Source: Mycolicibacterium hassiacum DSM 44199
Lineage (GTDB): Bacteria; Actinomycetota; Actinomycetes; Mycobacteriales; Mycobacteriaceae
NCBI RefSeq assembly: GCF_900603025.1
Contig: NZ_LR026975.1
Span: 868,001-932,000 of the forward strand
DNA: 64,000 nucleotides
Direction of reading: 5' to 3'
The translations under genes were made by a program, and so were the position numbers. This document shows, piece by piece, positions 54,971-62,863 of the stretch (position 1 is the stretch's first letter; the number at the start of each line of letters is the position of its first letter). Below the pieces are notes generated by a model. That model had not been told where the DNA came from. It did no database searches and saw only the letters and a program-made list of their open reading frames with translations.

Positions 54971-55938
54971 GTGTTCTTCACGGGTAGGTTGTGAACGCGT
55001 AGGCGGTCGATAGGTGTCATTCCGCCGATGCCGGTGTGGGGTCGGTGGTGATTGTAGTGATGCAGCCAGTGCTGGTAGGTTCCGGCGCGTTCGGCCTCAG
55101 AGCGGTAGGTCTGCGCATAGGCCCATTCAGTGGTCAGGGTGCGGTTGAATCGCTCGACTTTGCCGTTGGTCTGCGGCCGGTAGGGCCGGGTCCTCTTGTG
55201 GGCGATGTCGGGGCCGAGCGCTTCAGCGAAATTCTTTGACCGGTAACAGGATCCATTGTCGGTCAACACCCGCTTGACGGTAATGCCATGGTCGGCGAAG
55301 AACGCGCTGGCGCGTTTCCAGAACCCCGCGGCGGTTTCTTTGCGTTCGTCGGCGAGGTCCTCGGAATACGCCAGCCGGGAGTGGTCATCAACGGCGTGGT
55401 GCAAGAACGTGTATCCCATGCCGCAGCGGTTGCGCCGGCCGGCTTGGCGACCCAGCTTGCGATGGCCGCCCCCGTCGGGGATGCGGCCCAGTTTCTTGAC
55501 GTCGACATGGACCAAGTCGCCGGGAGCCGGGTGCTCATAGCGGCGGGGTTTGGGCCGGCGTACCGGCAACCCGGTGTTCTGGTCCAGGTGCCGCAGCAAT
55601 GGCATGCGGTAGCGGCGTAACACCGCTTCTACCGTTGACCGCGCCAACCGCAAATGGGCGGCGATACGATGTGGGCCCCACCGCCGGGTGAAGCGCAGGT
55701 TGACGATGCGCCGCTCACGTCGTTTCGGCAACCGCAACGGACTGCGATGCGGCCGGCTGGGCCGGTCTACCATCGCTGCTTCGCCACCGTCGCGATAACG
55801 GTCGGCCCATTTCTTGGCTGTGGCCACCGAACATTGGAACCGCTCAGCAGCGCGCCGCAAACTCCAGCCCTGATCAACAACAGCCTGCGCAAGCCGCAAC
55901 CGCCCACGAGGAGTCAACGAAGCATTAGCGTGGACCAT
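54967..55938 (-). CDS. IS481-family transposase
   Basis: 323 residues. N-terminal HTH (AVVDQGWSLRRAAERFQCSVATAKKWADR), then the DDE core: Asp in LVHVDVKKLGRIPD, Asp in VKRVLTDNGSCYRS and Glu in NGKVERFNRTLTTEW. Intact and presumably functional. Its own stop codon TAG is not in the element but is supplied by the CTAG of the target duplication at 54966-54971. Confidence 0.95.
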   Translation of the reverse strand: MVHANASLTPRGRLRLAQAVVDQGWSLRRAAERFQCSVATAKKWADRYRDGGEAAMVDRPSRPHRSPLRLPKRRERRIVNLRFTRRWGPHRIAAHLRLARSTVEAVLRRYRMPLLRHLDQNTGLPVRRPKPRRYEHPAPGDLVHVDVKKLGRIPDGGGHRKLGRQAGRRNRCGMGYTFLHHAVDDHSRLAYSEDLADERKETAAGFWKRASAFFADHGITVKRVLTDNGSCYRSKNFAEALGPDIAHKRTRPYRPQTNGKVERFNRTLTTEWAYAQTYRSEAERAGTYQHWLHHYNHHRPHTGIGGMTPIDRLRVHNLPVKNT

Positions 55939-56045
55939 GAGGACCTCTCGGTAATCGGATGTGCGTGTTTGGTAACCACACCGATACCGGAGGTCCTCAC
56001 CTACTTCCGCTCACCACGCCGTTCACAACCTGTCTGGGAGTTACA
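54972..56045 (-). mobile_element. Complete IS481-family element
   Basis: 1074 bp, ends TGTTCTTCACGGGTAGGTTG on the left and, inverted, TGTAACTCCCAGACAGGTTG on the right, both continuing TGAACG. Flanked by 6-bp direct repeats GCTAGG at 54966-54971 and 56046-56051. It inserted precisely at the stop codon of the LysR-domain gene without damaging it. Related to the deleted element at 9221-9719. Confidence 0.92.
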
Positions 56046-56051
56046 GCTAGG

Positions 56052-56282
56052 CGTCGACTCCGGCCCGCCGCTGGTTACCGCAGCAGCGCATGGCGTTCGC
56101 CGGGTTCGCCGGCACGCGTTGGGTCTGATGGTCGAGGGGCGTCGGCACCGTGGTCGTGCCGCTGGCCTGGACCACGCTGGCCGACGGGACGCTGTCGGAC
56201 GAGGCGGCCGTCGCCTTCACAAGGAACCTGCCGGCGGCCGGGCCCTCCCCGCAGCACCGCAAGGGTGTGACGCACCCAACTT
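56052..56282. other. 231-bp gap, possible short gene remnant
   Basis: A forward frame from GTG at 56150 (VVVPLAWTTLADGTLSDEAA) continues past the iron box to a TAA at 56290, 46 codons. The composition looks coding, but no family is recognised; probably a leftover of a gene displaced by the IS. Confidence 0.3.
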
Positions 56283-56301
56283 CTAGGTAAGCCTTGCCTA
56301 A
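56283..56301. promoter_or_regulatory. IdeR/DtxR-type iron box
   Basis: CTAGGTAAGCCTTGCCTAA matches 15 of 19 positions of TTAGGTTAGCCTAACCTAA, with AGGTAAG/CTTGCCT arms. It overlaps the -35 region of the promoter at 56294, so iron-loaded IdeR would block it. Confidence 0.6.
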
Positions 56302-56322
56302 CCTCATCGGCATCGCTACATT
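56294..56322 (+). promoter_or_regulatory. Promoter of the secreted-protein/ABC operon
   Basis: -35 TTGCCT at 56294-56299, 17-bp spacer, -10 TACATT at 56317-56322; 32 bases upstream of the start codon. Confidence 0.55.
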
Positions 56323-56354
56323 TAGCGGAAACTTTTCCTCTAAAAAGGGAGTGC

Positions 56355-56843
56355 ATGTCGATGCCCAGGCATTTCGCCGTGATCGCGACGTTGCTGATCG
56401 CGGTGGTCACGGCGATGGGGGCGGCGCCAACGGCGTCCGCCCAGCCCGCGCCCACCGAGTCCGTCGAGGACTTCGCGATCACCTCCGAGGTGCCGACCGT
56501 GGAGGAGCTCGACGCGCAGATCCGGCTGCTGGTCGCCACCCAGGCGCCCGACTGGGTCAAGGCGGCCCAGCTGGAGGGCGGTGACCGAGCGGTGATCGTG
56601 CCGAAGATGATCTACCGGCTCGGCTTCTTCCGGGCGCCGCGCGGCTACAGCCAGGTCACCGGTCCGGAAACCCACGACGGTGACCGCCACACCGCGATCA
56701 TCAACGCCCACCGGCAGGGCGCGCCGACGATCCAGGTCGAGGCCGAGTGGCGGCGCATCGACGGCCGGTGGAAGCTGGCCAGCAAATCGTTGTGCAACGG
56801 CATCAAGACAATCGGCCTGCCGATCCCGTGTAACTTCGAATGA
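56355..56843 (+). CDS. Secreted Mtb12-like (low-molecular-weight antigen family) protein
   Basis: 162 residues, ATG at 56355 after AAAGGGAG. A clear signal peptide: basic start (MSMPRHF), hydrophobic core IATLLIAVVTAMGAA and ASA cleavage site near residue 29. The mature part PTVEELDAQIRLLVAT, LEGGDRA and IDGRWKLASKSLCNGI resembles the C-terminal domain of mycobacterial Mtb12/CFP2-type antigens, with a Cys near the end. First gene of an operon with an ABC exporter; its stop overlaps the ATPase start. Iron regulation is suggested by the upstream IdeR-type box. Confidence 0.6.
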   Translation: MSMPRHFAVIATLLIAVVTAMGAAPTASAQPAPTESVEDFAITSEVPTVEELDAQIRLLVATQAPDWVKAAQLEGGDRAVIVPKMIYRLGFFRAPRGYSQVTGPETHDGDRHTAIINAHRQGAPTIQVEAEWRRIDGRWKLASKSLCNGIKTIGLPIPCNFE

Positions 56844-57532
56844 TCGAAACGGTCGGGCTGACAAGACACTTCGGTGGCCGACGGGCGGTCTCCGACGTCA
56901 CCGCGACGTTCCCGGCGGGCACGGTCACCGCGCTACTCGGTCTCAACGGAGCCGGCAAGACCACGTTGCTGCGGCTGATCGCGGGCCTGGACCGCCCGGA
57001 TAGCGGCACGGTGCTCGTCAACGGCCGACCTGCGGGGAGTGACCCGAGGCTGCTCGGTTTCCACCTCGGCCCCGACGCGATGAACCCCCGCCACACCGTG
57101 ACCCGGCACCTGCGCTGGCTGGCGGCATTGTCCGGCGTCGACGCCGCCCGCGTGGACACCGTGCTCGCCGACACCGGACTGGCCGAGCGCCGCCGTGACC
57201 GGATCGACCGGCTGTCGCTGGGCATGCGCCAGCGGGTCGCCATCGCCGGCGCCCTGCTCGCCGACCCGCAGGCCCTGTTGTTCGACGAACCGCTCAACGG
57301 GCTCGACGTCCCGGGCATCGTGTGGTTCCGATCGCTGCTGCGGCGGCTGGCCGAGCAGGGCCGCACCGTCGTGGTGGCCACCCACCTGCTCGGCGAGGTG
57401 GCGCTGACCGCGGACCGGATCGTCCTGCTCGCCGACGGGCGCGTCACCGAATCCGGTGACCTGGATACGCTGACCCCCGTCGGTGCCGACCCCCGCGACT
57501 GGCTGGAATCAACGCTGTTGGAGTGCGCATGA
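56840..57532 (+). CDS. ABC transporter ATP-binding protein
   Basis: 230 residues, start overlapping the secreted-protein stop. Walker A LLGLNGAGKTTLLRL, signature LSLGMRQRVAIAGALLADP, Walker B ALLFDEPLNGLD, H-loop VVATHLLGEV. Type typical of ABC-2 exporters. Coupled to the downstream permease by ATGA. Confidence 0.95.
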   Translation: MIETVGLTRHFGGRRAVSDVTATFPAGTVTALLGLNGAGKTTLLRLIAGLDRPDSGTVLVNGRPAGSDPRLLGFHLGPDAMNPRHTVTRHLRWLAALSGVDAARVDTVLADTGLAERRRDRIDRLSLGMRQRVAIAGALLADPQALLFDEPLNGLDVPGIVWFRSLLRRLAEQGRTVVVATHLLGEVALTADRIVLLADGRVTESGDLDTLTPVGADPRDWLESTLLECA

Positions 57533-58308
57533 CCGCCGCCGCGGTGGTGCGCAGCCTGCGCGCCGAACGCATCCGCACCGGTGGGCTCAGCCGGCTGTGG
57601 GCGGTGACCGTCCCGGCCGCGATCGCGATCCCGGCCGCCATCACCGTCGGGATCGCCCTGGTCGCCGAGGCGTTCGCCCGCATCCCCGGGCAGATCTCGG
57701 TGTTGCAGGTGTCGACCTCGAACGCCGCGTACTGGGTCATCACCATCACCACCACGCTGGTGGCGGTCGCGGCCGCGGACGGGCAGGCATCCGAAAATCG
57801 TTACAGCACAGCTGAACACGTCAGGCTCGCGCTCCAGTCTCGATTGTCGGTGCTGTTCGGTCGGTGGCTGTTCTACGCGGGGCTCGGCGCCGTCGTCGCC
57901 GCGGTCACCCTGGTTGTGGTGCTGTGGACGCTGCCGGTGCTCGCGCCCACCGTCTACGGTTCGGTGTCGTGGGCCGATCCGGTCGGCCTTCGGCTGCTGT
58001 GGACGGTTCCGTTGCTGGCCGTCTTCGCCGCCGGCGCCGGTGTCGGTGTGGGGTCACTCATGCGTTCACCGCTGGCCGCGGTCAGCGCGATCCTGTTGTG
58101 GGCGTTCGTCGCTGAGACCGCCGCCGGATACCTGCCCAGCGGGGTGACCCTCCAACGTTTCATGCCGCTGCTCAACGCGGTGTACGCCACCGGGCAGGAC
58201 ACCGTGCTCACCCCGCCGTGGGGCCCGAATTCGGCACTGCTCTACACCTGCGCAGTGTTCACGTCGATCTTCGCGATCGCCGCCATGGAAAGGACGATCA
58301 GACAATGA
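57529..58308 (+). CDS. ABC-2-type transporter permease
   Basis: 259 residues from ATG at 57529 in the ATGA overlap. Six hydrophobic segments (AVTVPAAIAIPAAITVGIAL, YWVITITTTLVAVAAA, LGAVVAAVTLVVVLWTL, LLWTVPLLAVFAAGAGVGVG, LAAVSAILLWAFVAE, YTCAVFTSIFAIAAM). Forms an exporter with the ATPase. Cargo unknown; the neighbours (methyltransferase, iron-box promoter) suggest a small secreted metabolite or lipid. Confidence 0.88.
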   Translation: MTAAAVVRSLRAERIRTGGLSRLWAVTVPAAIAIPAAITVGIALVAEAFARIPGQISVLQVSTSNAAYWVITITTTLVAVAAADGQASENRYSTAEHVRLALQSRLSVLFGRWLFYAGLGAVVAAVTLVVVLWTLPVLAPTVYGSVSWADPVGLRLLWTVPLLAVFAAGAGVGVGSLMRSPLAAVSAILLWAFVAETAAGYLPSGVTLQRFMPLLNAVYATGQDTVLTPPWGPNSALLYTCAVFTSIFAIAAMERTIRQ

Positions 58309-59108
58309 GCGCCAACCCACCACTTCCGCTGGCCAACCGGTCCGATGCCGATCTGCCCGGCCACTGGCTGTTGGCGCGACTCGGCAAGCGGGTGTTGCGC
58401 CCGGGCGGTCTGGAGCTGACCCGGCGACTGCTGGCGGCCGCCGGGGTGACCGGGGCAGACGTCGTCGAACTCGGGCCGGGTCTGGGGCGCACCGCCACCG
58501 ACATCGTCGCCGCCCGACCGAAGTCCTATGTGGGTGTCGACGACACCGCCGCGGCCACCGAAGCGGTGCGCAGGATCGTCGAACCGGTCGACGGGAAGGT
58601 GGTCGTCGCCAACGCCGCCGACACCGGGCTGCCCGACGCGAGTGCGGACGTGGTGATCGGTGAAGCGATGCTGACCATGCAGGGGGACCGCGACAAGCGG
58701 GCGATCGTCGCCGAGGCGTTCCGGGTGCTGCGGCCCGGCGGACGCTACGCCATCCACGAACTCGGTCTGCAGCCCGACTCGCTGTCGCAGGAGACCAAGG
58801 ACCAGATCCGCAAGGACATGGCCCGCGCCATCAAGGTCAACGCGCGGCCGCTGACCGCGTCCGAGTGGGTCACCTTGCTCACCGATGTCGGATTCGAGGT
58901 CGTCAAGGTCGACTACGCCAAGATGGCGCTGCTCAACCCGGGACGGGTGCTGGCCGACGAGGGGTTGTCCGGCGCGCTGCGCATCGTCGGCAACCTGATC
59001 CGCCGCCCGGCCGCTCGTAAGCGGGTCATCAATATGCGCAGGACGTTCCAGCGGTATCGTCACTCGCTGACCGCCATTGCTGTGGTCGGTGTCGTTCCAC
59101 AGAAGTGA
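58305..59108 (+). CDS. Class I SAM-dependent methyltransferase
   Basis: 267 residues, ATG at 58305 overlapping the permease stop. The SAM-binding loop is DVVELGPGLGRTATDIVA, followed by YVGVDDTAAATEAVRRI and FRVLRPGGRYAIHELGL. The C-terminal region (AARKRVINMRRTFQRYRHS) is basic. Fourth gene of the operon; it may modify the compound exported by the ABC pair. Substrate unknown. Confidence 0.9.
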   Translation: MSANPPLPLANRSDADLPGHWLLARLGKRVLRPGGLELTRRLLAAAGVTGADVVELGPGLGRTATDIVAARPKSYVGVDDTAAATEAVRRIVEPVDGKVVVANAADTGLPDASADVVIGEAMLTMQGDRDKRAIVAEAFRVLRPGGRYAIHELGLQPDSLSQETKDQIRKDMARAIKVNARPLTASEWVTLLTDVGFEVVKVDYAKMALLNPGRVLADEGLSGALRIVGNLIRRPAARKRVINMRRTFQRYRHSLTAIAVVGVVPQK

Positions 59109-59126
59109 CGAACACAAGGGGTGTCC

Positions 59127-59801
59127 GTGTCAGCGCCGCGCCACGACTTCGATGCACCGCCCTCGGATCGGGCGGCCGGCCAGCAGCGGCAGAAGGTGCT
59201 CGAAGTGGTTCGGCGGGCAACCGCGCCGGTCGACGCGCAGCAGGTAGCCCAGGCCCTGCGGATCCACATCACCACGGCGCGGTTTCACCTGTCCACGCTG
59301 GAGAGCCAGGGAGCGATCCGGCGGCGGCGCGCGTCGGGCGGGGGCCGGGGGCGTCCCCGGCTGACCTACGAGCCGACACCCAGGCTCGACTACGCCGACA
59401 TCGTGTCGCTGTTCGCGGCGCACCTGGGCGGGACTGCCGAGGAGCGCGAGCAGCGGGCCGCGCGCATCGGCGCCGATCTGGCCCACCGGGTCCGGGTGGC
59501 GCGGCGCCACGCCGAGACCACGGTCGCGGATCTGGTTGTCGAGACGCTGGGCGAACTGGGCTTTCAAGTGCGCAATGTGCTGACTTCGTTCGGCGAGGTC
59601 ACCGTGCAGATCTGCACCTGCCCGCTGGCCGAGGTCGCTCGAACGGCACCGGAGGTGGTGCGGGGCATCCAACAGGGCCTCATCCAGGAGGTGATCGACC
59701 TCGACGCCGACGCGCTCGGCGGACGGTACCGGGTCGCGGTGACACCGGATCCGCGGGCCGGCTCCTGCGAGGTGGGCCTGACCCTGCGTCCCGGCGGCTG
59801 A
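59127..59801 (+). CDS. Winged-helix regulator, possible metal or Fe-S sensor
   Basis: 224 residues from GTG at 59127, which has AAGGGG six bases upstream; GTG at 59121 is possible. The wHTH is QKVLEVVRRATAPVDAQQVAQALRIHITTARFHLSTLE with a basic wing (RRRRASGGGRGRPRLTYE). The C-terminal domain has Cys in VQICTCPLAEVA and GSCEVGL, resembling SufR-like regulators that hold an Fe-S cluster or metal. 18 bases after the methyltransferase and before a cupin. Ligand inferred only. Confidence 0.82.
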   Translation: MSAPRHDFDAPPSDRAAGQQRQKVLEVVRRATAPVDAQQVAQALRIHITTARFHLSTLESQGAIRRRRASGGGRGRPRLTYEPTPRLDYADIVSLFAAHLGGTAEEREQRAARIGADLAHRVRVARRHAETTVADLVVETLGELGFQVRNVLTSFGEVTVQICTCPLAEVARTAPEVVRGIQQGLIQEVIDLDADALGGRYRVAVTPDPRAGSCEVGLTLRPGG

Positions 59802-59883
59802 ACCTCGTCGACCCCACCTGCCCGCCCAGCCGTGCCGATCTCCGGCCCTGCGGATATCAACCCACCCACCAATGGAGGCTGTA

Positions 59884-60213
59884 GTGCAACCAACCTCGCT
59901 CACCGACCTGAGCGACCAGCAGATCACCGAGGCGCGCACGGCGAGCAGTGGGCGCACCGTAACCACGCTGCATGGTGGTTCGGACCACACGCTCAAGCAG
60001 GTGGTGCTCACCCTGGCCGCCGGCCGTGAACTGTCCGATCACGAGAATCCCGGCGAAGCAACGCTTCTCGTGATCCGCGGACGGGTCCGACTGGGAACCG
60101 CGAGCGCGTCCGTGGAGGTCGCCGAGGGGGAGTACCTCGTGATCCCGCCGGAGCGGCACCACCTCGTCGCGCTCACCGACGCGACGGTCCTGCTCAGCGT
60201 CGTCGCCCGCTAG
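59884..60213 (+). CDS. Small cupin-domain protein
   Basis: 109 residues from GTG at 59884, chosen because ATGGAGG supplies a ribosome site five bases upstream; ATG at 59872 would translate it. SDHENPGEATLLVIRGRVRL and LVIPPERHHLVALTDATVLL are the two cupin motifs, with reduced His content (one His in the first, two in the second). Could bind a metal or small ligand, or be non-catalytic. Likely co-regulated with the wHTH gene 82 bases upstream. Confidence 0.88.
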   Translation: MQPTSLTDLSDQQITEARTASSGRTVTTLHGGSDHTLKQVVLTLAAGRELSDHENPGEATLLVIRGRVRLGTASASVEVAEGEYLVIPPERHHLVALTDATVLLSVVAR

Positions 60214-60235
60214 ACCATCCGTCCGGCACCGCGGG

Positions 60236-60652
60236 TCAGATGGTCAGCGTGCCGTCGTCGTTGATCGTCCACTGCGGATTGTGGGCGACCTCCCAGACGT
60301 GGCCGTCGGGGTCGGCGAAGTATCCGGAATAGCCGCCCCAGAAAACCCGCTCGGCCGGTTTGAGGATCGTCGCGCCTGCCGACCGGGCCTGCGCGAGCAC
60401 CGCGTCCACCTCGGCCTCGGTGCGCTGGTTGATCGCGATCGTGATGCCGCTGAACCGCCCGTCGATCGGACGGCGGGCGTCCTCGGCCAGATCGGCACGG
60501 CCGAACAGCGCCAGCCCGATCCCGGCCAGCTGATAGAAGACCACGCCGTCGGCTGTGTGGGCGGGTGACCAGCCCAGTCCCTGTTCATAGAAGCGGCGGG
60601 CCCGGTCCAGGTCGTCCACGCCCAGCGTGATCAGGCTGACACGTTGCTCCAC
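60236..60652 (-). CDS. VOC-family (glyoxalase/dioxygenase-like) protein
   Basis: 138 residues from GTG at 60652. VSLITLGVDDLDRARRFYEQGLGW and GYSGYFADPDGHVWEVAHNP are the two halves of a glyoxalase/bleomycin-resistance fold. Metal residues are incomplete by eye (Glu in WEVAHNP retained). Often detoxification or unknown. Convergent with the cupin gene. Confidence 0.9.
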   Translation of the reverse strand: MEQRVSLITLGVDDLDRARRFYEQGLGWSPAHTADGVVFYQLAGIGLALFGRADLAEDARRPIDGRFSGITIAINQRTEAEVDAVLAQARSAGATILKPAERVFWGGYSGYFADPDGHVWEVAHNPQWTINDDGTLTI

Positions 60653-60697
60653 GCCGCCACGCTACGCGGCGGGAACGACATCTCCGGGCCGGCGAGC

Positions 60698-61882
60698 CTA
60701 CTTCTTGACGACGTGCTGCGGGCCCTGTGCCTTCTTGTACAGCGCCTTGAGCAGCCGGTCGCGGAATGCGGCGTTGTCGATCAGCTTGACGCCGAGGTTG
60801 GCCACCGTCGGGTTACCGATCAGCTTGTGCATGATGCGGCCGCGGCGGTACTCCTTGCCCCAGGCCGCCTCCATGCGCTGCGCGTAGTTGGTGAAGTCGT
60901 CTGGCCCGCCATTGGTCAGCGCGGCGATCGCGCATTCGCCTGCGGCCAAACCGGATTCGAGCGCCTTGGAGATCCCGGCACCCGACGCCGGCTTGCCGGC
61001 GCCCAGCGCGTCGCCGGCGAACAGCACACCCGGGCGCCACGGCGGCCAGGCGGTGAAGCCCATCGGCAGCCGCCAGGCCCGCACGCTGCGGTTCTTCTTG
61101 AGCTCCTCGATCGGCGGCAGCTCCCACTCCGGCGGCAGGCTGCGCAGGAACTCGCCCAAGAACTGGGTCGCGTTGATCGCCTGCCAGTTCTTGTAGCTGT
61201 TGACGTAGCCCAGCCCGATGTTGAACCGGCCGCCGCCCATCGGGAACACCCACGCGTAGCCGGGCAGTTGGTCGCCGTTGAACACCAGCTTCAGATAGAT
61301 GTCGAGGCTGTCGGAATCGGGCCGGTTCGCATACATCTCGGAGCGGATCGCGATGGCCGAGTAGCCCTTGTACTCCGAGTCGATGTTCAGCGCCCGCTTG
61401 ATCGGGGAGTAGGCGCCGTCGGCGGCGATGACGGCGTCGCCGTACACTTTCTCGCCGTTCTTCAGGGTCACCCCGACCACGCGGCCGTTCTCCACGATCG
61501 GGCCCGTCACCTCGGCGGACTGGCGCACCTCCGCGCCGGCCGACTCGGCGTTCTTGAGCAGCAACGTATCGAGCTCGGTGCGGCTGACGGTGTGGCCGTG
61601 GTCGGGCATCCCGGGCCGGCGCGGGAACGACAACTCCCACTCGCTCGGGCTGAACACCGTGACCCGATTCACCCGGTGGAACTTGGCGACCTCGTCGGCC
61701 AGACCCATCTTCTGCAGGTAGCTGACCGCACGCGCGGTCAATCCGTCCCCGCAGGGCTTGTCGCGCGGGAACTCGGCCTTGTCCAGGACCACTACCTTCG
61801 CGCCGGTCTGGGCTGCCTGCCACGCGGCGGCCGAGCCCGCCGGCCCGCCACCCGCGATGACCAGGTCATATCGCTGCGTCAT
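60698..61882 (-). CDS. Geranylgeranyl reductase family FAD-dependent oxidoreductase
   Basis: 394 residues from ATG at 61882. FAD-binding VIAGGGPAGSAAAWQAAQTG, the family signature FPRDKPCGDGLTARAVSYL, VIAADGAYSPIKRAL and LFAGDALGAGKPASGAGISKAL. Relatives reduce isoprenoid chains, for example menaquinone beta-isoprene or geranylgeranyl groups. A C-terminal basic region (RDRLLKALYKKAQG) may contact membrane. Divergent from the TetR gene, which may control it. Confidence 0.9.
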   Translation of the reverse strand: MTQRYDLVIAGGGPAGSAAAWQAAQTGAKVVVLDKAEFPRDKPCGDGLTARAVSYLQKMGLADEVAKFHRVNRVTVFSPSEWELSFPRRPGMPDHGHTVSRTELDTLLLKNAESAGAEVRQSAEVTGPIVENGRVVGVTLKNGEKVYGDAVIAADGAYSPIKRALNIDSEYKGYSAIAIRSEMYANRPDSDSLDIYLKLVFNGDQLPGYAWVFPMGGGRFNIGLGYVNSYKNWQAINATQFLGEFLRSLPPEWELPPIEELKKNRSVRAWRLPMGFTAWPPWRPGVLFAGDALGAGKPASGAGISKALESGLAAGECAIAALTNGGPDDFTNYAQRMEAAWGKEYRRGRIMHKLIGNPTVANLGVKLIDNAAFRDRLLKALYKKAQGPQHVVKK

Positions 61883-62003
61883 GGATCTCGTCTCGATCGG
61901 TGAACTGTCGGCTGCGATAGTACCCAAGCGACGCCGATCGGGCCTGTCGGCGCGGTGTCGCGGTCCGGCGAGGTCAGCGGTGCCGGAGCGGTACAGTGAT
62001 CGG

Positions 62004-62744
62004 GTGCGACGAGGGTCGAAGCCGCGGTCGGGCGGCGAGCCGCGGGCCAAGGTCGACGCCCGCAGCGAACGCTGGCGCGAGCACCGCAAGAAGGTGCGCG
62101 CGGAGATCGTCGACGCCGCGTTCCGGGCCATCGACCGGCTCGGCCCGAACGTCAGTGTGCGTGAGATCGCCGAGGAGGCCGGTACGGCCAAGCCGAAGAT
62201 CTACCGGCACTTCACCGACAAGTCCGACATGTTCGCCGAGATCGGCCAGCGCATGCGGGACATGTTGTGGGCGGCCATCATTCCGTCCATCGACGTCGAA
62301 CGCGACTCCACCCGGGACATCGTGGCGCGCGGCGTGGCCCACTACGTCGACCTGGTCGACCGTCATCCCAACGTGGTGCGGTTCCTGCTGCAGGGACGGT
62401 TCGCCGACCAGTCCGCCGCCGCGATGACGACGGTCAACAAGGGGCGCGACATCACGCTGGCCATCGCCGACATGATCCGCGTCGAACTCGAGGACATGGC
62501 GCTCGATCCGGCCGCCTTCGAGCTCGCCGCGTTCGCGATCTTCGGCACCGCGGCCTCGGCGACGGACTGGTGGCTGGGGCCCGACGAGGAGACTCCCCGC
62601 CGGATGCCCGCAGATCGATTCATCTCACACCTGACCACGATCATGATGGGCGCCATCAACGGCACCGCGGAACTGCTCGGCGTCGAGGTCGACCCCGATC
62701 AGCCCGTACACACCGCGGTGCGGCGCCAGCGCCCCGTCGCCTGA
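62004..62744 (+). CDS. TetR-family regulator (Rv3050c-like)
   Basis: 246 residues, the same length as Rv3050c by memory. GTG at 62004 lies 6 bases after a TACAGT -10 box (61992-61997), so the mRNA is probably leaderless. The HTH is NVSVREIAEEAGTAKPKIYRHFTDKSDMF. A 40-residue basic N-terminal arm (RRGSKPRSGGEPRAK) precedes it. Adjacent to the monooxygenase as in M. tuberculosis and thus its likely regulator. Confidence 0.92.
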   Translation: MRRGSKPRSGGEPRAKVDARSERWREHRKKVRAEIVDAAFRAIDRLGPNVSVREIAEEAGTAKPKIYRHFTDKSDMFAEIGQRMRDMLWAAIIPSIDVERDSTRDIVARGVAHYVDLVDRHPNVVRFLLQGRFADQSAAAMTTVNKGRDITLAIADMIRVELEDMALDPAAFELAAFAIFGTAASATDWWLGPDEETPRRMPADRFISHLTTIMMGAINGTAELLGVEVDPDQPVHTAVRRQRPVA

Positions 62745-62780
62745 CTTCCCGACGTCCGCCGCACAGGGACCTCGCGGTAG

Positions 62781-62792
62781 GGACCAAGGTCC
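62781..62792. promoter_or_regulatory. Perfect 12-bp palindrome before the monooxygenase promoter
   Basis: GGACCAAGGTCC, directly upstream of a TTGACA -35 box at 62794-62799; candidate binding site for the adjacent TetR. Confidence 0.4.
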
Positions 62793-62793
62793 G

Positions 62794-62822
62794 TTGACAC
62801 CGTCGCGTCGGGTCCGGACGAT
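62794..62822 (+). promoter_or_regulatory. Candidate promoter of the monooxygenase gene
   Basis: TTGACA, 17-bp spacer, GACGAT as a weak -10. Confidence 0.4.
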
Positions 62823-62863
62823 GGGAGTACCCGGTACCGCCGGTCCCAGGAAAGGATGTCGTG

